Below the pieces are notes generated by a model. The model was not told the DNA's origin. It worked only from the letters and a program-made list of their open reading frames with translations, and searched no databases. From the NCBI GenBank assembly GCA_964035575.1, contig OZ037859.1, forward strand, positions 62,001 to 126,000: a DNA stretch of 64,000 nucleotides, given 5' to 3'. Origin of the DNA: Rhynchopus sp. YZ270_cl-10. Taxonomy: Eukaryota > Euglenozoa > Diplonemea > Diplonemida > Diplonemidae. Positions within the stretch are counted from its first letter, which is position 1, and each line of letters begins with the position of its first letter. The translations under genes were made by a program, and so were the position numbers. Of this stretch, positions 11,401-21,272 are shown piece after piece.

Positions 11401-11827
11401 ACGTCACGACGTACTGGTGGGCAGGGTCGTTTCTGATGCGCTCGAAGACGTACTCCATGGCTCGGGGGATGATGCCGTGCTCCTCGTTCGTGCCGTAGCG
11501 GTTGGACATAGTGTGTGTCTTGCCTGTCCCCGTCTGCCCGTACACGAACACCGTTCCAGTGAACCCCAAAAACGCGTTGTCAACAGTCGGCTTCGCCACC
11601 TTCTCAAAGATTTCGGACTGTGTCGACTCCCCAGGAAACACCTCGTCAAACTCATACGTTCTGTCACCATGTATAATCGTCTTCTTGTCCTCCCCATAGT
11701 TGATGCAGTGCTCCGCACCGCCCTTGTCAAACTCCCCAGGAAACGGCGGTCGTACGCGGGCATACACCTTCAGCCGCATCTCCTCCGCCTTGTTTGCCTT
11801 CTCCTTCTCAGCATCGGGGGAAGACAT
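8430..11827 (-). CDS. Kinesin motor protein, two exons
   Basis: Exons 8936-11827 and 8430-8894 encode about 1118 residues. An N-terminal motor (about 18-345) carries the P-loop GQTGTGKT (97-104), switch I NKQSSRGH (210-217) and switch II VDLAGYE (244-250). Switch I has G where SSRSH is usual and switch II has Y where DLAGSE is usual. A neck and coiled coil (about 355-530) follow, rich in E, L and K, then a globular region of unknown type and a basic Ser/Pro-rich tail. It should be an ATP-driven, microtubule plus-end motor because the motor is N-terminal; cargo and subfamily are not evident. The intron is only 41 bases (8895-8935), GTATGTCC to CACAG, phase 0. Retaining it would read into a stop. 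Confidence 0.9.
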
Positions 11828-11992
11828 TTTGTATGAATAAGGGTCAGGTGAAAACCATGTATGTTCTTTGTGGCTTTGTGTATGCCTTTCTTTGAGTTGT
11901 GTCCAGAGGAGGAGGAGGAAAAATAATGTCCACTTTGTTTTCTTGGTGTACTATTTCTATTGTGGGCTCAAAAAACTGCCAAAAAATAAAAT

Positions 11993-14908
11993 CTAAATCC
12001 CTATTGGGGGTCGTGTGAGACGCCACCAGTTGATGTACTTCTTCTTTTGCGCGCGGCACTTGAGAATGTATTTAGTTGCGGCACTGCGGAGAGTGGCCTC
12101 GTTGCAGGGTGTTGGGACCATTGCGTTGTTGCCCTTCAGGAAGCCGAGGATGCGTGAGTACGGTGTAGAGCCTTCGAAGGAGCTGCTGGAGAGCTGCCGC
12201 AGCTCGTGGTCGGTCCACTGTGGGTAGCTGGGGGGCATGGGGGGGAGCTTGGACAGGGTGCTTGTGGTGGACACTGCGGACACAGAACGTTCCATGGGGC
12301 TTACGGACCGTGAGCTCATGTCTGACGAGTCTCGTGACGCAGAGGAATGTGTACGCGCCCTGGATGACCGTTTCGACGACGCAGACGTCGACGACGGTGG
12401 CGGCGGTGGTGCCGAGCTTGTCGCACTGCTCGCCAGCGACTGCCGCCTGCTGAAGAAGCGCTTCGGTAGTGAGGCACACTCGGTTGCGTCCTGTGGCAGC
12501 TCCACGTCTTCCACCTCCTTCACACGCGGCGTCAGGAATGCCTCCTCCACGTCCGTCGTCGCAGCAGTGGTGTAGCACACCCGAACAGGTGTCCCCTCAG
12601 GCAGGCCCGTCACAGCCTCGCGGAAGTCCGCCGCATTGGTGACGACAGTGCTCCCCACACCGACAACCACATGCCCCTTGAGCAGGCCAGCTTCTGCAGC
12701 AGGCCCTCCTTCTGTGATGCCGACACACAAAGCACCCCCAGGACCGTCGCGTGCACGGACACCAACAAAGGTCAAAGGTATCGCCTCTGTCCTTCGTGGC
12801 GATACCCGTGGGTCACTCCCAACAGGGAACTGCATCGGCGGAGCTGCAGTCGCGATGGAGCAGCACACAGGGATGCCTTCGGGTGGTGCCAGTGGGGGCT
12901 GTGCACGGAGGTCGATGATCTGCAGCGGTGCTGTGACCAGCAGTGACAGCGCAAAGCACTGCTGCAGTGGTGCTGTGATGGGACCTGTCGTCACCGGGAC
13001 TGCGTTGTCGCAGTGCTCCTGCGTGTGGATGCGACAGCGCCTGAGAACGTCCCACACACACACCTGGCCACCACCGCTTGAAGTTAACACGGCACCACCG
13101 TGCGTGAGGCTCACCTTCGTCACGGATGCATGCTTTGCCACGTATACACCACCAACAAAGAGACGTCCGTCCGACTCACCTACAGCAAGCGCGTAGCCAG
13201 GCTCCTCCACCACACCCGAGCAGGTCAGGCATGTGATGTGCACGTCCTCCTCCTCTGACGCTGTGAACACCGTCAGCTCGGAGGGGTGCTCACTGCTCTC
13301 GAAGCTCAGCTTCACCACACGCGTGGCCAGTGCCACGTACACGTCGCCGTCGAAGCAGTGCACAGCCACGACACGTTCCGTATCCGCAAAGGTGTAACTC
13401 TTGACAGACTTGCCGTTGTGCCACCAGGCCACAATGTTCGCACCGCCAATCACAACTTCTGTGTGCTCGTCTCTGTCGCCGTCCACCGCAACACATGTCA
13501 CAGGGACGTGCGGCAGGCCTGGCACAAGGCGGTCGAGAGACGTAACGCGGTGTCGTATCGTTGTTGTTGGAAGCGACGTCGTGTGTCCCCGCCACGTGTT
13601 CACCAGCTTGCGCTCCCAAAGCAGCACACCCGCCTCGCGCGTCAGGGCGATAATGAAGTGTGGGTGGAACTCCACTGCCAGCACTGTGTCTGTTCTGCTT
13701 GTATCTGAGATGCGCAGAGTGATGGTGACGTCCCATGTCTCGCCCGTGTGGTAGGCGACCTTGATGCCGGCAGCACCCCCGAAGGCGCCTAGTCGCTCGC
13801 CTGCGGGCGTCACGACTGTTGCGGCTGCGGTGATGTCCGAGAGCGTGAGGGCCTCCTCACGACGCACGAGGCTGGACACATCGTCGTAAAGGAGACTAGT
13901 GGCGGCGACGCTCTGATACGAGACGAAGGGCACCCTGTGTGCCCACACATTGAACTCGAGGGAGCTGCGCAGCTTTACTGTTACACTAGCAACGGTGGCT
14001 TGCAGTGCTGCGACACGTGGGTAGCACACATAGACCTCGCCGCTGGCAGCAGGACAGTTCTGCACGTACACCCTGTCGAAGACGGCTGTCCCGTTCGTCA
14101 GCAGCTTCACTGTCTCGCCCTGCAGCACAAGGGGTGGCCTGCCCCACAGCGACACGGGCACATCCGGCATGCCAGCGACCTGCACCGTGACAGGCGGGAG
14201 ACGCTCGCCCTCTGTCGCGACAGCATCGACGCCGCCCTCGATGGTCAACGAGAGGGGGTCCGAGCGGCGCCCCTTCTTGCGCAGCTTCTCCTTCAGCAGC
14301 GCACGCTGCTCCGCCCAGCGCTCTCGCTCTGCGTGTCGCGTGTCCTCTTGCGACATGGCCGAGAGCGAGCGTGTCGGCGGCGACACACACGCACTGCGCA
14401 TGGTGGGGTTCGGTGAGAAGTCGAGTCTGAGCTCCTCACCGTTCCAGTGATCGAGCTTTGCGCTGTGTTGCTTGAGTTCGGCCTCGAGAGCGGCGACGGC
14501 GGGGTGCAGGGTGCTGAGCTCGCGTCGTACCTCGCTGTCGATGCGCACGCGGTCGTGGTGCAGGATTCCGAGACGTTCCGTATCGAGTGTGCTCTGCAGT
14601 GCGTAGACAGCTTCGAGCGCCTCGCACTCAAGCAGCCAGCGCTCGTCTCCCTCAGCCACCTGCACGTAGAGGAGGTCGAGACGCTTCTCGTCGTACATCA
14701 CTTCGCGCACAAGGCGTGCTAGGCGTGCGCGCTCCGCATGGTCCCCGTCCTCGCTTGCCAGCGCCTCAGCTGCGATGGTGTCGCGGAAGGACGCCTGCTC
14801 TGTGGTCCACTTCGCGTGCTCCTCATCTGCACGCTTCTGCGCAGCCACCCACAACTCCCGCTCTTCATAGAACTCCCCTCGCTGTGCGAGCACTTCCGAG
14901 TACTCCAT
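11993..14908 (-). CDS. Coiled-coil, WD-like propeller and PDZ-domain protein
   Basis: About 971 residues without introns. The ATG at 14908 (MEYSEVLAQRG) is chosen because CACCACCAG lies two bases upstream; the longer in-frame extension lacks an acceptor. Residues 1-170 are a charged coiled coil. The middle (about 360-700) has repeated beta-strand-rich blades such as VLAVEFHPHFIIAL and GGQVCVWDVLRR, resembling a divergent WD40 propeller. A PDZ-like domain follows (GGALCVGITEGGPAAEAGLL, then GHVVVGVGSTVV) near residues 750-830. The tail is Ser/Pro-rich and then basic. It is probably a scaffold. I know no named family with this domain order, so no function is assigned. Confidence 0.82.
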   Translation of the reverse strand: MEYSEVLAQRGEFYEERELWVAAQKRADEEHAKWTTEQASFRDTIAAEALASEDGDHAERARLARLVREVMYDEKRLDLLYVQVAEGDERWLLECEALEAVYALQSTLDTERLGILHHDRVRIDSEVRRELSTLHPAVAALEAELKQHSAKLDHWNGEELRLDFSPNPTMRSACVSPPTRSLSAMSQEDTRHAERERWAEQRALLKEKLRKKGRRSDPLSLTIEGGVDAVATEGERLPPVTVQVAGMPDVPVSLWGRPPLVLQGETVKLLTNGTAVFDRVYVQNCPAASGEVYVCYPRVAALQATVASVTVKLRSSLEFNVWAHRVPFVSYQSVAATSLLYDDVSSLVRREEALTLSDITAAATVVTPAGERLGAFGGAAGIKVAYHTGETWDVTITLRISDTSRTDTVLAVEFHPHFIIALTREAGVLLWERKLVNTWRGHTTSLPTTTIRHRVTSLDRLVPGLPHVPVTCVAVDGDRDEHTEVVIGGANIVAWWHNGKSVKSYTFADTERVVAVHCFDGDVYVALATRVVKLSFESSEHPSELTVFTASEEEDVHITCLTCSGVVEEPGYALAVGESDGRLFVGGVYVAKHASVTKVSLTHGGAVLTSSGGGQVCVWDVLRRCRIHTQEHCDNAVPVTTGPITAPLQQCFALSLLVTAPLQIIDLRAQPPLAPPEGIPVCCSIATAAPPMQFPVGSDPRVSPRRTEAIPLTFVGVRARDGPGGALCVGITEGGPAAEAGLLKGHVVVGVGSTVVTNAADFREAVTGLPEGTPVRVCYTTAATTDVEEAFLTPRVKEVEDVELPQDATECASLPKRFFSRRQSLASSATSSAPPPPPSSTSASSKRSSRARTHSSASRDSSDMSSRSVSPMERSVSAVSTTSTLSKLPPMPPSYPQWTDHELRQLSSSSFEGSTPYSRILGFLKGNNAMVPTPCNEATLRSAATKYILKCRAQKKKYINWWRLTRPPIGI

Positions 14909-15022
14909 CCCTGGTGGTGGTAGGTAGGTGTATAGGGTGAATGAGTAAGGTGAAGTGTGCAGCAGGGAATCAAATCTTGGTAATAGATAAAGGGGAAGCG
15001 GGGTGGGGGGGAGAGTTTCCAT

Positions 15023-15450
15023 TCTTTGGCTTGGGGGTAAAGTCTCTACAAGGACTTAAACGTTCTTAGAGGGGAGGCGAGAAAAGGAAATTGAACAATA
15101 AAAAACGGAGGTAGAAGAAACGCCGCACCCACCCACCCACAAAACAACATAACACGCGGGGTTGTTTTGCTTTACGATTTTTTCCTCGTATTTTTTGGTC
15201 GAAAAATTGCTGCAAATAGTGTATGTTGCCATGCAACTTCCGCACCCCAATTTGTTTAGACCACGTGTTCCCCCTTCCCTTCCCCACCCACCCAAAACGT
15301 CTCTTCAATCGGCTTTCGTTCGCGAACACTAGGTTATATTTTGCAGGAAAATCGCAGGACACAGAACACTTTTTCTACCCACCCCACCCAAAGAAAGGGA
15401 CCATGTGTCTGTGATCAGTACAGACACCGAAGCAACGTGTGTGTCGGCAC
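15023..15450. other. Intergenic spacer
   Basis: 428 bases between the VPS11 stop and the propeller/PDZ gene. On the minus strand it is pyrimidine-rich with several TTT and CCCC runs. No gene, RNA or repeat is recognisable. Confidence 0.6.
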
Positions 15451-18400
15451 TCACAGCGTTCTGGATGAGGTACCCGGCGGGTTAGGGTAGTCTTCATTGA
15501 AGATGCTTCTCCCGAAGAAGTCTGCCACAACAGAGAAGCCGTCCTGTGAAGAGTGAAGAGTGTTGTGGAGATATAATAGAAAAAGTTTGTAAGATGAACC
15601 TAAGCCTCTCGTACGAGAGACGTAAGCAGATTTGGAAGAGTGGGCACATCCTCGCAACTCACTAATCAATCAAGATGTCAGAATAAACAAAAGTTTGTAA
15701 GATGAACCTGAGCCCGTGGCTGAGTCACCTCAATAGATTAAAAATAAAGTAGTGTTGTGCAAACTCCTCTGTGGGTGCAGGGAATGGGTAGTGTGCAAAG
15801 TGCGTTAACATGGGAGAAGGGGAGTGTTGTAACATACTCTGTCGTACCCCGGCTGGTGAAGCTGTCTGAAGAAATCCTCGTGGTCACCCACCTTCTGCTT
15901 CAACTGTCGGTCAACTTCAAGCGTCTGTAATAAGAACGGGTGGTGATCACACAGTTGCCGGAGCGAGCTCTAGCCATTTGACAATATTGACAACAGATAG
16001 AAAATCCAAAACATACCCTCGCAAATCCTGGTCCACAGATTTGACAGGTGTCCTGTTCACTGAGACACCCCGTGTGGTAGGAATGCTTGCACATGAAGTA
16101 CACCGCTGGGAGGCCAAGGGTGGACTGGCAGGCACTGCATTTCGAGCAATGGAAGGTCTGCGCCTGTGTCTGCTGCGAGCGGATCTCTTCACGGTACTGG
16201 TGGGTCAGGGCTTGCAGCTCACGGATTTCCTGTGCGCACAGGGAAGGGTGTTGTTTTGAGAAATGCTCGATCCAAACATTGCCATACCTTTTGGTCCTGC
16301 TCTATCGCGACCATGTCCTTGTCCAGACGCTTCACAATGTAGTCTTTGATGGTCGCAAGCTTGGTGCGCGACGACCGCCCCAAAATGTCGATGACAACAA
16401 GGGGCGAGAGGAGCCCTTCGTCGTCGATGTGGCGCAGCACCTTCTGCGTCTCTGCGGTGACGTCCTCCTTCTCGTGGAGCTGCACGAAGTAGAGCAACAC
16501 CTGCACCCACACGTTGGGGTCCTGCTTGCCGTAGTGCTCGCAGCAGCGGATGAGCTCCTCCTTGTCGCCCACCTCCATGTAGTACTGCAGGATGTCCTGG
16601 TACAGCTCGAGGGAGTCGTACAGCTCAAGGATGCCCTCACGGAAGTTGTGCGTCTGCACCAGGACAAGCGCATGCTCTCTGTCGTACTTGCCTTTGTTCT
16701 CCCGGAGAAGCGTAATAGCCTTCTGCTTGCGCTGCTCATAGTCGTCGTTGAACGTGTCCTCCTCCTCCTCCTTGTCCTTGTCCTCCTCACCCTCGTCGTC
16801 ACTGTCACTCCGTGTTGCCTGCCGAATGTTCTTCGTCAAGTACAGCTCAAGCAGTGTGTTGTACACCATCGTCGGCTCCTCCGAGTCGTTGTCCTTCACG
16901 TCCAGGTCGTTCTTCACGATCTCGAGGAACATCATCAGGTACTGTGGCACGTCCACAAAGCAGGGGAGGAATTTGTCGGGTGAGGCCTTCTTCTTCGCCT
17001 CGCCGAAGTCCTGTGCTGCAGCCAGTGCGGCAGGGGATGGCATGTCGCTGTGGTCTCCCAGTGCAGAGAGCCCGTACGGCTGTGGCTTCCACCCGGTGCA
17101 GATTTCCATCAGGATTGATGTCGCCTTCATGGGGCGCTTGCTCACGAGCACCTTGCCGTAGTTCTGCAGCTCGCGCTCAGCGTTCTCGAACTCAAGAGAG
17201 TGGATGTAGAGCAGAGCATCGTCGTACTGCTTCAGGTCCTCGATGTTGATCGAAAGGAACTTGTCGTGTTTGTTGAACTTGTTCGCAAGGTGCAGTGCAT
17301 GGCGGTAGTAGTTCGCCTGCCTCAGGACCTTGATGGCAGTGTCAGGGTTGTAATCACGCTCCTGCTGGATGAACTCGTCCAGCTTCTTCTCGTCCTTCAA
17401 CTTTGTGTAACAGTTCAGCAGCAGCGTGGTGTGGTCCTCGTTTGCTAGGGGGCGTTCGTTGGAGTCTCGTTTTGTGTGCAGCTTTTCGAGGTACTTCGTT
17501 AGACTCAAAATCTGCTGCGCGTCCAAAAACTTCCGAATGACGTAGCTGGGCTCTTTGTAGCCGATGGTCGCAATGTACTGCTGCACTGCACGCGGGTAGT
17601 CGGTGCGTTGGTACAGGTAGTCACCGTAGCGGAGGTAGATGTCCATGACATCAGAGGTGTCGAACTGCTGCGCCTTGGCCAGGTCGATGGCGATCTGGTA
17701 CATAGACTTCTTGTAGAGCAGCTTGAGCTTTGTCTGCGTGTCCTTCTCCTCCATGCGAGCGACGCGTTGGTTGACGCGGTTGCTCCCCTGCTCCTGCACC
17801 TGGAAGAGAACGTACAGACAGTTCCACTCTGAGAGAACGCACACGACATTCGGGAACAGACATTGGTTTGGCTGGGTCGCCTTCAGCTGGTTCGCAAAGT
17901 CGTAGATGGTGAAGTGGTCCTTTTCAATGGTACGCATAGTCGAGACGGAGTACATGTAGTTGCGGAACCAGCCAATGAGCTTGATGTCGTTGTTCGGCGC
18001 AGGTGTCTTTGACCCACTGTTCTCGTTCTCCTTCATGTCCTCCCCGCCGAAGAGCGTGAGTGTGTCGCGCTGGGACACGACAAGACGCCCGTCGTCTGCG
18101 ATACACGCGCCACGTGGGCGGCACCCGGGGACATCGCCTGGCGGCTCCAAGGTCTCCATCTTGTTTGTGATGGTCCAGAGGTCTGCGCCGTCTTCGTAGA
18201 GTACGTTCAGCGAGTAGACGTAGCCAGAGCGTGAGGGCTGCTTCTTGAAGCTGAGGAAGGACACCGGCACGGTAGGGCCGCTGTGCACCTCTCTGCGCAG
18301 GACAGTCTGCTTCTGCTTGTCTCTGTCACGCATAAGGTGGCCCTTCAGCAGGATGACGTCCCCCGACGTGAGACCTACTGCGAGCAGGTGGTGGTCCTCC

Positions 18401-18876
18401 GCCTCCGACGCAGCAACAGTGGTGACGGGGCACACGAAGGAGGACTGCTTCACAACCTCTTTGTCGTTCGTCGTGTAGTCCAGATCGATGTTTGGGTTCA
18501 CGTTCAGCTGCAAGCGCTGCCCACGCGGCTGTGGGTACGCAGCGGAGAAGAGGCGGATCGTGCGCAGGCAGGCGGGACGCTCCGAGTCACGGTCGACAGA
18601 CCACACCTTCAGCAGGCACGTCTCGTCGTCGTCGTCGCCGATGGTCACAAGACAGCGTTTGAGCTGGTATAGGTGGTACACGGGGCCCTCGTACGCACGG
18701 AACTGCTGGCACTTGAAGTTCCTGTCATACATCCGCACAATCCCCTCATGGTCCCCAAACAGCAAGTGCCCGCGCCCGCTCCCCCAGCACGTCACCTCCA
18801 AGTCCTTCAGCTGCGGAACACCGTTCTCCTTCATCTCCTCTGTTTCGAAGAACTCGAAGTTGTGCCATGTTGCCAT
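15451..18876 (-). CDS. VPS11: VPS11, HOPS/CORVET core subunit, four exons
   Basis: Exons 16288-18876, 16017-16229, 15838-15924 and 15451-15543 give 993 residues. The N-terminus (MATWHNFEFFE, then GRGHLLFGDHEGIV) is the family beta-propeller; an alpha-solenoid with clathrin-repeat-like helices follows. Exon 2 supplies a RING-H2-like finger (CSKCSACQ, LGLPAVYFMCKHSYHTGC, CQIC). Exons 3 and 4 give the C-terminal signature DGFSVVADFFGRSIF. VPS11 tethers endosomes and vacuoles/lysosomes in the HOPS and CORVET complexes. All junctions are phase 0; introns are 58, 92 and 294 bases, each starting GTATG. The third intron carries two A-type hairpins and one B-type hairpin. CAACACAG upstream of the ATG is a plausible leader acceptor. 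Confidence 0.93.
15583..15630 (-). repeat. A-type hairpin in VPS11 intron 3 (proximal)
   Basis: On the minus strand a CTCTCGTACGAGAG palindrome leads into GGCTTAGGTTCATCTTACA and AACTTTTTC. The acceptor of exon 4 (TTCACAG) lies about 40 bases downstream, so the conserved YAAAC tail occupies a likely branch-point position. Confidence 0.65.
15691..15781 (-). repeat. Tandem B and A hairpins in VPS11 intron 3 (distal)
   Basis: Read on the minus strand, a B-type hairpin (15754-15781: CCTGCACCCACAGAGGAG, then TTTGCACAAC) is followed by an A-type hairpin (15691-15730: GAGGTGACTCAGCC, loop, GGCTCAGGTTCATCTTAC). The inner A stem CTCAGCC/GGCTCAG differs from other copies at both partner positions, preserving pairing. 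Confidence 0.65.
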
Positions 18877-19580
18877 TTTGTGCACAACACGTTTTAACGT
18901 GTGGTACAGTGTCACTGTGTTGGTCAGTTGGTTGGGATGGGATGAGGAATGAGGGACGATAAAATCAATACAAATACAACAATCATTTTGTCTCTGAAGA
19001 GAGGACGGGTCAGAGTATTGAATGTACCCCTCCTCCCAGGTGGCAAGAGGATGTGGTTGAGCGAACACAAACAAGCTACAATACTACAATACTACACCGT
19101 AGGCTGTAGAAACGACAGGCCGCTGCAGACAGCGGCATCAGATCCGAGCGTGCGATACTGACGCTGTGCGGGATCTTCGCTGCAATCTGGCTCCACTGCA
19201 GCGGGTCGATGGTGTACCGATTGAAAGAGAATTGACGCTGTGCATCAAAAGAATCACCCACTGCCACCAACACAAGGGGGGAACGTCGTCCAACTAAATG
19301 AACAACTTTGGTGTGCATGTGGGGCTGGCGTAAGCCTCAACTGTTACGATTTCTATTTTGTTAAGTACCATACTCGAAAAAAGGGGTCATGTAACCAATC
19401 GGTGTGAGAACTCGCAAAAATGAACATGAAAACAACAAAAAACATAACACACGACCATACTTTCTTTTGAAAAATTATACATAGCAACACAAAGCAACCG
19501 AAAAAGAGTATATCCTGGATAGCTGACAGCCCTTCAGTCGTTTCTTTGCTGAAAAATACCTCGCACCCGGAAAAAAAAAC
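18877..19580. other. Spacer with a possible small or fragmentary gene
   Basis: 704 bases between the tetraspan gene and VPS11. A minus frame at 19076-19318 (80 codons) uses host-like codons and encodes RQFSFNRYTIDPLQWSQIAA and neighbouring sequence, which looks protein-like. It is short, lacks an obvious family and ends in a repetitive TGTAGTAT stretch. It may be an exon relic or a small gene. The remainder is AT-rich with nothing recognisable. Confidence 0.35.
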
Positions 19581-20785
19581 TTACTTTTTCCCAAAGACTT
19601 TCCCGAACCCTGCGCCAATTTTGTTACCGACCTTTTCTCCTAAGGTTCCTTCACGCTGGGGCTCTCCTGTGGGCTGGTGCTGGGGTTGCTGGTATTGGGG
19701 CTGCTGGTGCTGGGGTTGCTGCTGGTACTGCTGGGGTTGCTGCTGGTATTGCGGCTGTGCTGCGGGCTGTTGGTACTGTGCCTGCTGCTGTGGTGGGTAC
19801 TGCTGCTGCGCTTGGGGGGGTGCGTGCTGGGGCGAGTACTGCTGCTGCTGTGGTGGGTACTGCTGCTGAGGCGCCTGCTGGTATTGCACAGGCGCAACTG
19901 GAGGTGCCCCTGTGTGGTACTGTGGGGGCGGAGCCTGTGCCTGCGGCTGTGGCTGCGCCTGCTTCTTTCCAAACGGCCACCAACTCTTCTGCTGCTGCTG
20001 CTGCTGCGGCTGCTGTGTGATGACTGTCTGCGGGCGTCCGCTGTCCCCCCTGCAGCACGCCAGCGAAATCGCAAAGCACATAATAATACCACCAACAATC
20101 ATGTACACAAGGAACAGTGCGATTTCAATGCCAATCGCGTCCCCAAGGGTGTTGCAGGCGTCGACGTCGTCGGAGGACACGCCGTCTTCAGGGTCGTCAT
20201 TCTTCCAGCTGCTGCCGACACCGCACCAGATCATGATGAAGATGAACGCAAGCATGTACAGGAACACACCCACATCGTACAAGAAGATTCTGTAAGGGGT
20301 GTGTGTGTGTGTTTGGGACCACCGCAGAACCCTGAGGGTCCACTTCCGTGGTGGGGTGGGGTTGGCCATACTTCCACATCGAGGCGAATATCCGTGACCC
20401 TTCGTCCACCTTCTGCGAGATTCGGAAATATAAATAAAACCCGAACGCAACGTTCAACGCAGCAAGCAGCACCGACACGATGAGCCACGTGCGCTTCTTC
20501 GACACAGAGCAGTCGCCTGCGTCATTCGCCACGGCGCTGTACAGGCCGTAGATCTGAAGGTGTGTGCAAAAGGTTTTGGAGAGTTGAAGAAATACAGAGA
20601 AGTTGAAAGTACAAACGCCTCACCGTTCAACGGCAGACGCAGGCACCGAAATACACACAAAAAAAAAAAAGGCAACATACCCCAATCACCCCGTTGATCA
20701 GTGTTGTGAACGTCGTGAACACACCGATCTCAGGGATCCTCAAGTGCTCACATGGCTCAAAAATTCTGCAACACACCAAAGCCAT
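19581..20785 (-). CDS. Four-transmembrane protein with Q/P-rich cytoplasmic tail, three exons
   Basis: Exons 20681-20785, 20372-20553 and 19581-20289 encode 331 residues. Predicted membrane segments: about 20-45 across the exon 1/2 junction, 60-80 (WLIVSVLLAALNVAFGFYLY), 97-120 (IFLYDVGVFLYMLAFIFIMI) and 145-172 (IALFLVYMIVGGIIMC). An acidic loop with two cysteines separates the last two. The tail of about 150 residues is almost entirely Q, P, A and Y, with PPQQQQY/QPQYQQ repeats, ending in a basic Gly-rich GEKVGNKIGAGFGKVFGKK. Introns start GTATGT and GTATGG; the second splits a Lys codon (phase 2) and rejoins in frame. Intron 1 holds a B-type hairpin. The architecture resembles MARVEL/tetraspan vesicle proteins, but no family motif is certain. 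Confidence 0.8.
20599..20647 (-). repeat. B-type hairpin in tetraspan intron 1
   Basis: The minus strand reads GGTGCCTGCGTCTGCCG, loop, CGGTGAGGCGTTTGTAC, then TTTCAACTTCTC. Stems pair over GTGC/GTAC (one G-U), GCGTC/GGCGT and CCG/CGG. It lies about 45 bases before the acceptor CCTTCAG. Confidence 0.6.
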
Positions 20786-21272
20786 TTTGTACCCTTGTTT
20801 TGTTTTGCTTTTTGTCTAGAATGATATGAGAAGGGGCATTGAGGGGGTAACAACAAGTAGGAAAAAGCTTTGCGGAGTAATACTATTTTGAATGGCAATG
20901 AACCACTTTATTTTTCTTGGGTATGCGCTGTGTGCTGCTTTTTTTTGACACAAACAGAGCAGAAGCTTCAGAGGCGTTGCCCTCTTCGTTCATCGATCAT
21001 CGATATTATCGTTTATTCGTATGCAGTACAATAGTACATGGCTATAGTGCACATCAGGTGCAGGTCAGGGAAGTGCGGGCGAAACCGGCAAAATCAAAAG
21101 GCGCAGAAAAAAAAAAGAAAAGTTTATAAGATGATCCTAAGCCTCTCGTGCTTAGTCACCTTAGAAAAAAAAGGGGAAGACGTCGTCATTACCGCCATCG
21201 ATCTCCCTCTGCGCAGTCCAGACGTGCTGGTGCTCGTCTCGCACAACACAGCCTGTGCCCTTTTTCCATTTT
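20786..21272. other. Intergenic spacer
   Basis: 487 bases between HDAC and the tetraspan gene. It contains an A-type hairpin (21120-21164) beside a purine/pyrimidine run and an AT-rich direct/inverted motif (ATCGATCATCGAT near 20992). No coding sequence is supported. Confidence 0.6.
21120..21164 (-). repeat. A-type hairpin element
   Basis: The minus strand reads AAGGTGACTAAGCACGAGAG, then GCTTAGGATCATCTTATAAAC and a 20-base pyrimidine tract. The inner stem is CTAAGC/GCTTAG. It lies between HDAC and the tetraspan gene in the same orientation as both. Confidence 0.6.

Noticed and set aside
9911-11836. Long plus-strand frames over the kinesin
   Set aside because: Antisense shadows; the minus strand has intact kinesin motifs over the same bases.
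19640-20098. Alternative minus frames over the Q/P tail
   Set aside because: Ser/His- or Ala/Thr-rich shadows of a CAG/CCA-type repetitive coding region; only one frame joins the membrane-spanning exons.
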